Below, in pieces: positions 29,755-31,328 of a DNA stretch of 31,328 nucleotides. A model generated the notes under the pieces. It saw only the letters and a program-made list of their open reading frames with translations, ran no database searches and had not been told where the DNA came from. Source of the DNA: JANNXY01 sp031409775 (lineage in GTDB: Bacteria > Patescibacteriota > Minisyncoccia > Phycocordibacterales > CAIZIN01); NCBI GenBank assembly GCA_031409775.1, contig JANNXY010000009.1, positions 1 through 31,328 on the forward strand. Direction: 5' to 3'. The first letter of the stretch is position 1. Each line of letters begins with the position of its first letter. Both the position numbers and the translations under genes were made by a program.

Positions 29755-29833
29755 TATTTATGAGACCTATGCAGGCCACTACAACAATGCCCACAAACAC
29801 CACAGCAAACAACACAGAATTCTTGTCGATCAT
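29747..29833 (-). CDS. Possible 28-residue single-pass membrane peptide
   Basis: Between the PKD protein gene and the winged-helix gene, an ATG 9 bp after the PKD stop opens a 28-codon frame ending TAA. The peptide starts MIDKNS, then VLFAVVFVGIVVVACIGLI, a single strong hydrophobic helix of about 20 residues with a charged start and Asn-rich end (NML). The frame fills the gap almost completely, which argues for coding use. There is no Shine-Dalgarno sequence, as for most genes here. Its last codons coincide with the next gene's -10 box, so chance cannot be excluded. Confidence 0.45.
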   Translation of the reverse strand: MIDKNSVLFAVVFVGIVVVACIGLINML

Positions 29834-29842
29834 GGATGGTAA

Positions 29843-31126
29843 TTAATGAATGGTAAATAATGATTTAACAAATTTGATTATACCACCATCTTTAGGAGGA
29901 GCGACACTCTCTATACGGATAGGTAGTGGGACTACGGGTGCGGCAGTTGTGGCCGCCACAACTGCCGCTTCAGCTACAATAAGTGGTGCAAATGTCGCCA
30001 CAACTGCTTTCGATACTGGCTTTTCTACCTTGGTAACTACTTTCTGTGACTTCTTGTCCCAGACAAACGCCTCATCATCGTCGGGGAACAATAGACTCGC
30101 AGTGTCTCTAGGCAACATGAACGATACCTGATTCGGTATGCGCACAGAGCTTTCGGCGCTTATGATGGTGTCTGTCGGTATGATGTAGCTGTCATCACCT
30201 ATGCTTAGTTTCCAATCGTTGAGATTGACTTCGTCTTTCAGATTGTTCCTGATCTCTATGTAGCCAGATGCTCCTGGATGTACATTTGTGATGCTTATAT
30301 CTGGATTGATCACCGATACTCTGGTCCTCGATACGGAGTGCTCCCCACGATAATCAGCATTGAGCACTACGTTATACTCGCCAGGAAATCGATACACATG
30401 GGTAACAGTATTCCCTATCTTGCTTGCACCATCACCAAATGTCCACAGGAATCCCCTCTTGGAACCGCTCGATCCACTAGGGTTCTGGTTGGTCTCTGCC
30501 TCAAATACAACAGGAGTATTGATAAGTACGGTTCTAGTTCTGCCAGCACCAACCTGTAGTGCAGTCTTCTTGGTAAATGTAGAAAGCTTGACTGAGCTAG
30601 AGTGTGATTTACCAGAAGAGGTCGTAGATACTGCAGTAGTAGTTGTGGTACCAGTGGTTGTAGTATCATCTGCCCGCCTGTCATCATCTTCATCTGCAGT
30701 GTGTGTATCACCTCCGCCTGCACCTATATGCACTGTCTGGCTCGCTGACCAGCCACCACCACCAGAGCGCGGAGTTACATGTACAGTTATGTTAGGTGAT
30801 CCGTCTGTAGTATCACGATAGTAGAATGTCTTGTTCGCACTGTTCTTACTCATTGTGCCAGTAATAGGTTTGCCGGTACCCCCGAGGAACTCCCCTGACA
30901 CAGAAGTAGTTGTGAATTCCACATCAGCCGTGTCATCGAGCTTCTCTTCGCTGCCACCACTATTCTGCAACTGGATAGTGATCGTCTCAGAAGTTGCCCC
31001 ATTGGCCACACTTCGGACATCGCTTGTAAATACCACTTTACTTATATTTCCGGTGGCAGAAAGAGAGACCTGCGGGGAAATAATGAGAGCGATCAGAGCG
31101 CAGAGAATCCGAAAATATGGCTTCAT
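29843..31126 (-). CDS. Secreted PKD and lamin-tail domain protein
   Basis: The 427-residue protein has a signal peptide (MKPYFRILCALIALIISPQV, cleavage after LSA, about residue 24). Residues about 25-135 form an Ig-like beta sandwich. A Gly/Thr/Ser-rich spacer (about 136-185) follows. A PKD domain (about 200-270) carries the signature GFLWTFGDGASKIGNTVTHV and YRFPGEYNVVL. A lamin-tail (LTD) domain (about 272-360) carries NDWKLSIGDDSYIIP. The C-terminal 60 residues include an Ala/Val-rich hydrophobic stretch that may be a membrane anchor. LTD and PKD surface proteins are frequent in Candidate Phyla Radiation genomes and are thought to act in adhesion or extracellular assembly. Confidence 0.8.
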   Translation of the reverse strand: MKPYFRILCALIALIISPQVSLSATGNISKVVFTSDVRSVANGATSETITIQLQNSGGSEEKLDDTADVEFTTTSVSGEFLGGTGKPITGTMSKNSANKTFYYRDTTDGSPNITVHVTPRSGGGGWSASQTVHIGAGGGDTHTADEDDDRRADDTTTTGTTTTTAVSTTSSGKSHSSSVKLSTFTKKTALQVGAGRTRTVLINTPVVFEAETNQNPSGSSGSKRGFLWTFGDGASKIGNTVTHVYRFPGEYNVVLNADYRGEHSVSRTRVSVINPDISITNVHPGASGYIEIRNNLKDEVNLNDWKLSIGDDSYIIPTDTIISAESSVRIPNQVSFMLPRDTASLLFPDDDEAFVWDKKSQKVVTKVEKPVSKAVVATFAPLIVAEAAVVAATTAAPVVPLPIRIESVAPPKDGGIIKFVKSLFTIH

Positions 31127-31152
31127 ATATGGATATTATTATTAATCTACAA

Positions 31153-31182
31153 ATTTTATCACACCTACAATTCCAAAGTCAA
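31153..31182 (-). promoter_or_regulatory. Promoter of the PKD/lamin-tail gene
   Basis: TTGACT (31182-31177), an 18-bp spacer and TAAAAT (31158-31153) on the minus strand, 26 nt before the ATG at 31126. The second copy of the 52-bp repeat ends 5 bp upstream of the -35 box. Confidence 0.65.
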
Positions 31183-31187
31183 ATCCT

Positions 31188-31239
31188 AGTCTCCTCCCAC
31201 TCACAATGAGCATCAAATCAATCCCGTTTCCCAGGTAAA
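31188..31239 (-). repeat. Promoter-associated 52-bp repeat, copy 2
   Basis: This copy is 48/52 identical to 28055-28106, in the same orientation and at the same distance from a -35 box. In the minus-strand frame it lies within an open stretch of about 50 codons ending at 31143, with no start codon that I trust. The 89 bases beyond it to the window edge hold a possible plus-strand start (ATGAACATCATT near 31297), too short to judge. Confidence 0.7.
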
Positions 31240-31328
31240 AGAGCTCCAAAGAGCTAATTGCTTGGAAACGGTAGAATCTAGCATGATTGGTGGACTATGA
31301 ACATCATTATGAACGATTCAAACATTCG

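Noticed and set aside
1..31328. CRISPR arrays, tRNA and rRNA genes
   Set aside because: No spaced direct repeats and no tRNA or rRNA signatures were found by eye; a covariance-model scan for tRNA would be decisive.

Overview
The window looks like a chromosomal segment of a Candidate Phyla Radiation (Patescibacteria) bacterium, most likely of the Parcubacteria type. Three things point there. The spc-type ribosomal cluster (S14-S8-L6-L18-S5-L15-SecY) has no L30 gene. Intergenic spaces are very short. Several secreted proteins carry domain sets common in that group: lamin tail plus PKD, Gly-rich linkers followed by paired peptidoglycan-binding domains, and prenyltransferase-like repeats. TAA, TAG and TGA all act as stops, so this is not a lineage that reads UGA as an amino acid. 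The assignment is inference; no rRNA is present.

Layout. 1-2.0 kb: the right end of an IS3-family element runs into and probably truncates a secreted prenyltransferase-repeat protein, followed by a gene-poor stretch and a small hypothetical gene. 2.0-7.4 kb: a secreted beta-helix/peptidoglycan-binding protein, then infC, rpmI and rplT, with an AT-rich THUMP methyltransferase on the other strand between infC and rpmI, then a LOG-like protein. 7.6-12.1 kb: a secreted M23 peptidase, a membrane-anchored hypothetical protein, an MBL/beta-CASP ribonuclease, a VanZ-like membrane protein and a divergent lysozyme-like protein. 12.1-12.4 kb: a probable unclassified structured RNA with its own promoter and terminator. 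12.4-18.6 kb: ndk, a repeat coiled-coil protein, a large type IV secretion-like ATPase, and an AbiE-type toxin-antitoxin pair whose toxin is fused in frame to a family 2 glycosyltransferase. 18.6-21.9 kb: a 1091-residue secreted subtilase. 21.9-28.0 kb: map, adk, a small coiled-coil gene, one plus-strand gene of unknown function, then secY and the ribosomal cluster reading leftwards. 28.0-31.3 kb: a TM-helix channel-like protein, a winged-helix/nucleotidyltransferase-like protein, a possible 28-residue membrane peptide and a secreted PKD/lamin-tail protein.

Several genes work together. infC, rpmI, rplT, the spc genes, secY, adk and map serve translation and protein export. The secreted subtilase, M23 peptidase, beta-helix protein and PKD/lamin-tail protein form a cell-surface set that would leave through SecY; two share the same C-terminal wall-binding module. 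AbiEi and the AbiEii-glycosyltransferase fusion look like a defence or stabilisation locus.

Standing out: (1) the toxin-glycosyltransferase fusion; (2) the RNA gene at about 12144-12305, where wobble pairs, promoter and terminator all favour the minus strand; (3) a 52-bp repeat lying exactly 5 bp upstream of the -35 box of two unrelated promoters; (4) several genes whose -10 box ends exactly 6 nt before the start codon, indicating leaderless mRNAs, together with scarce Shine-Dalgarno sequences.
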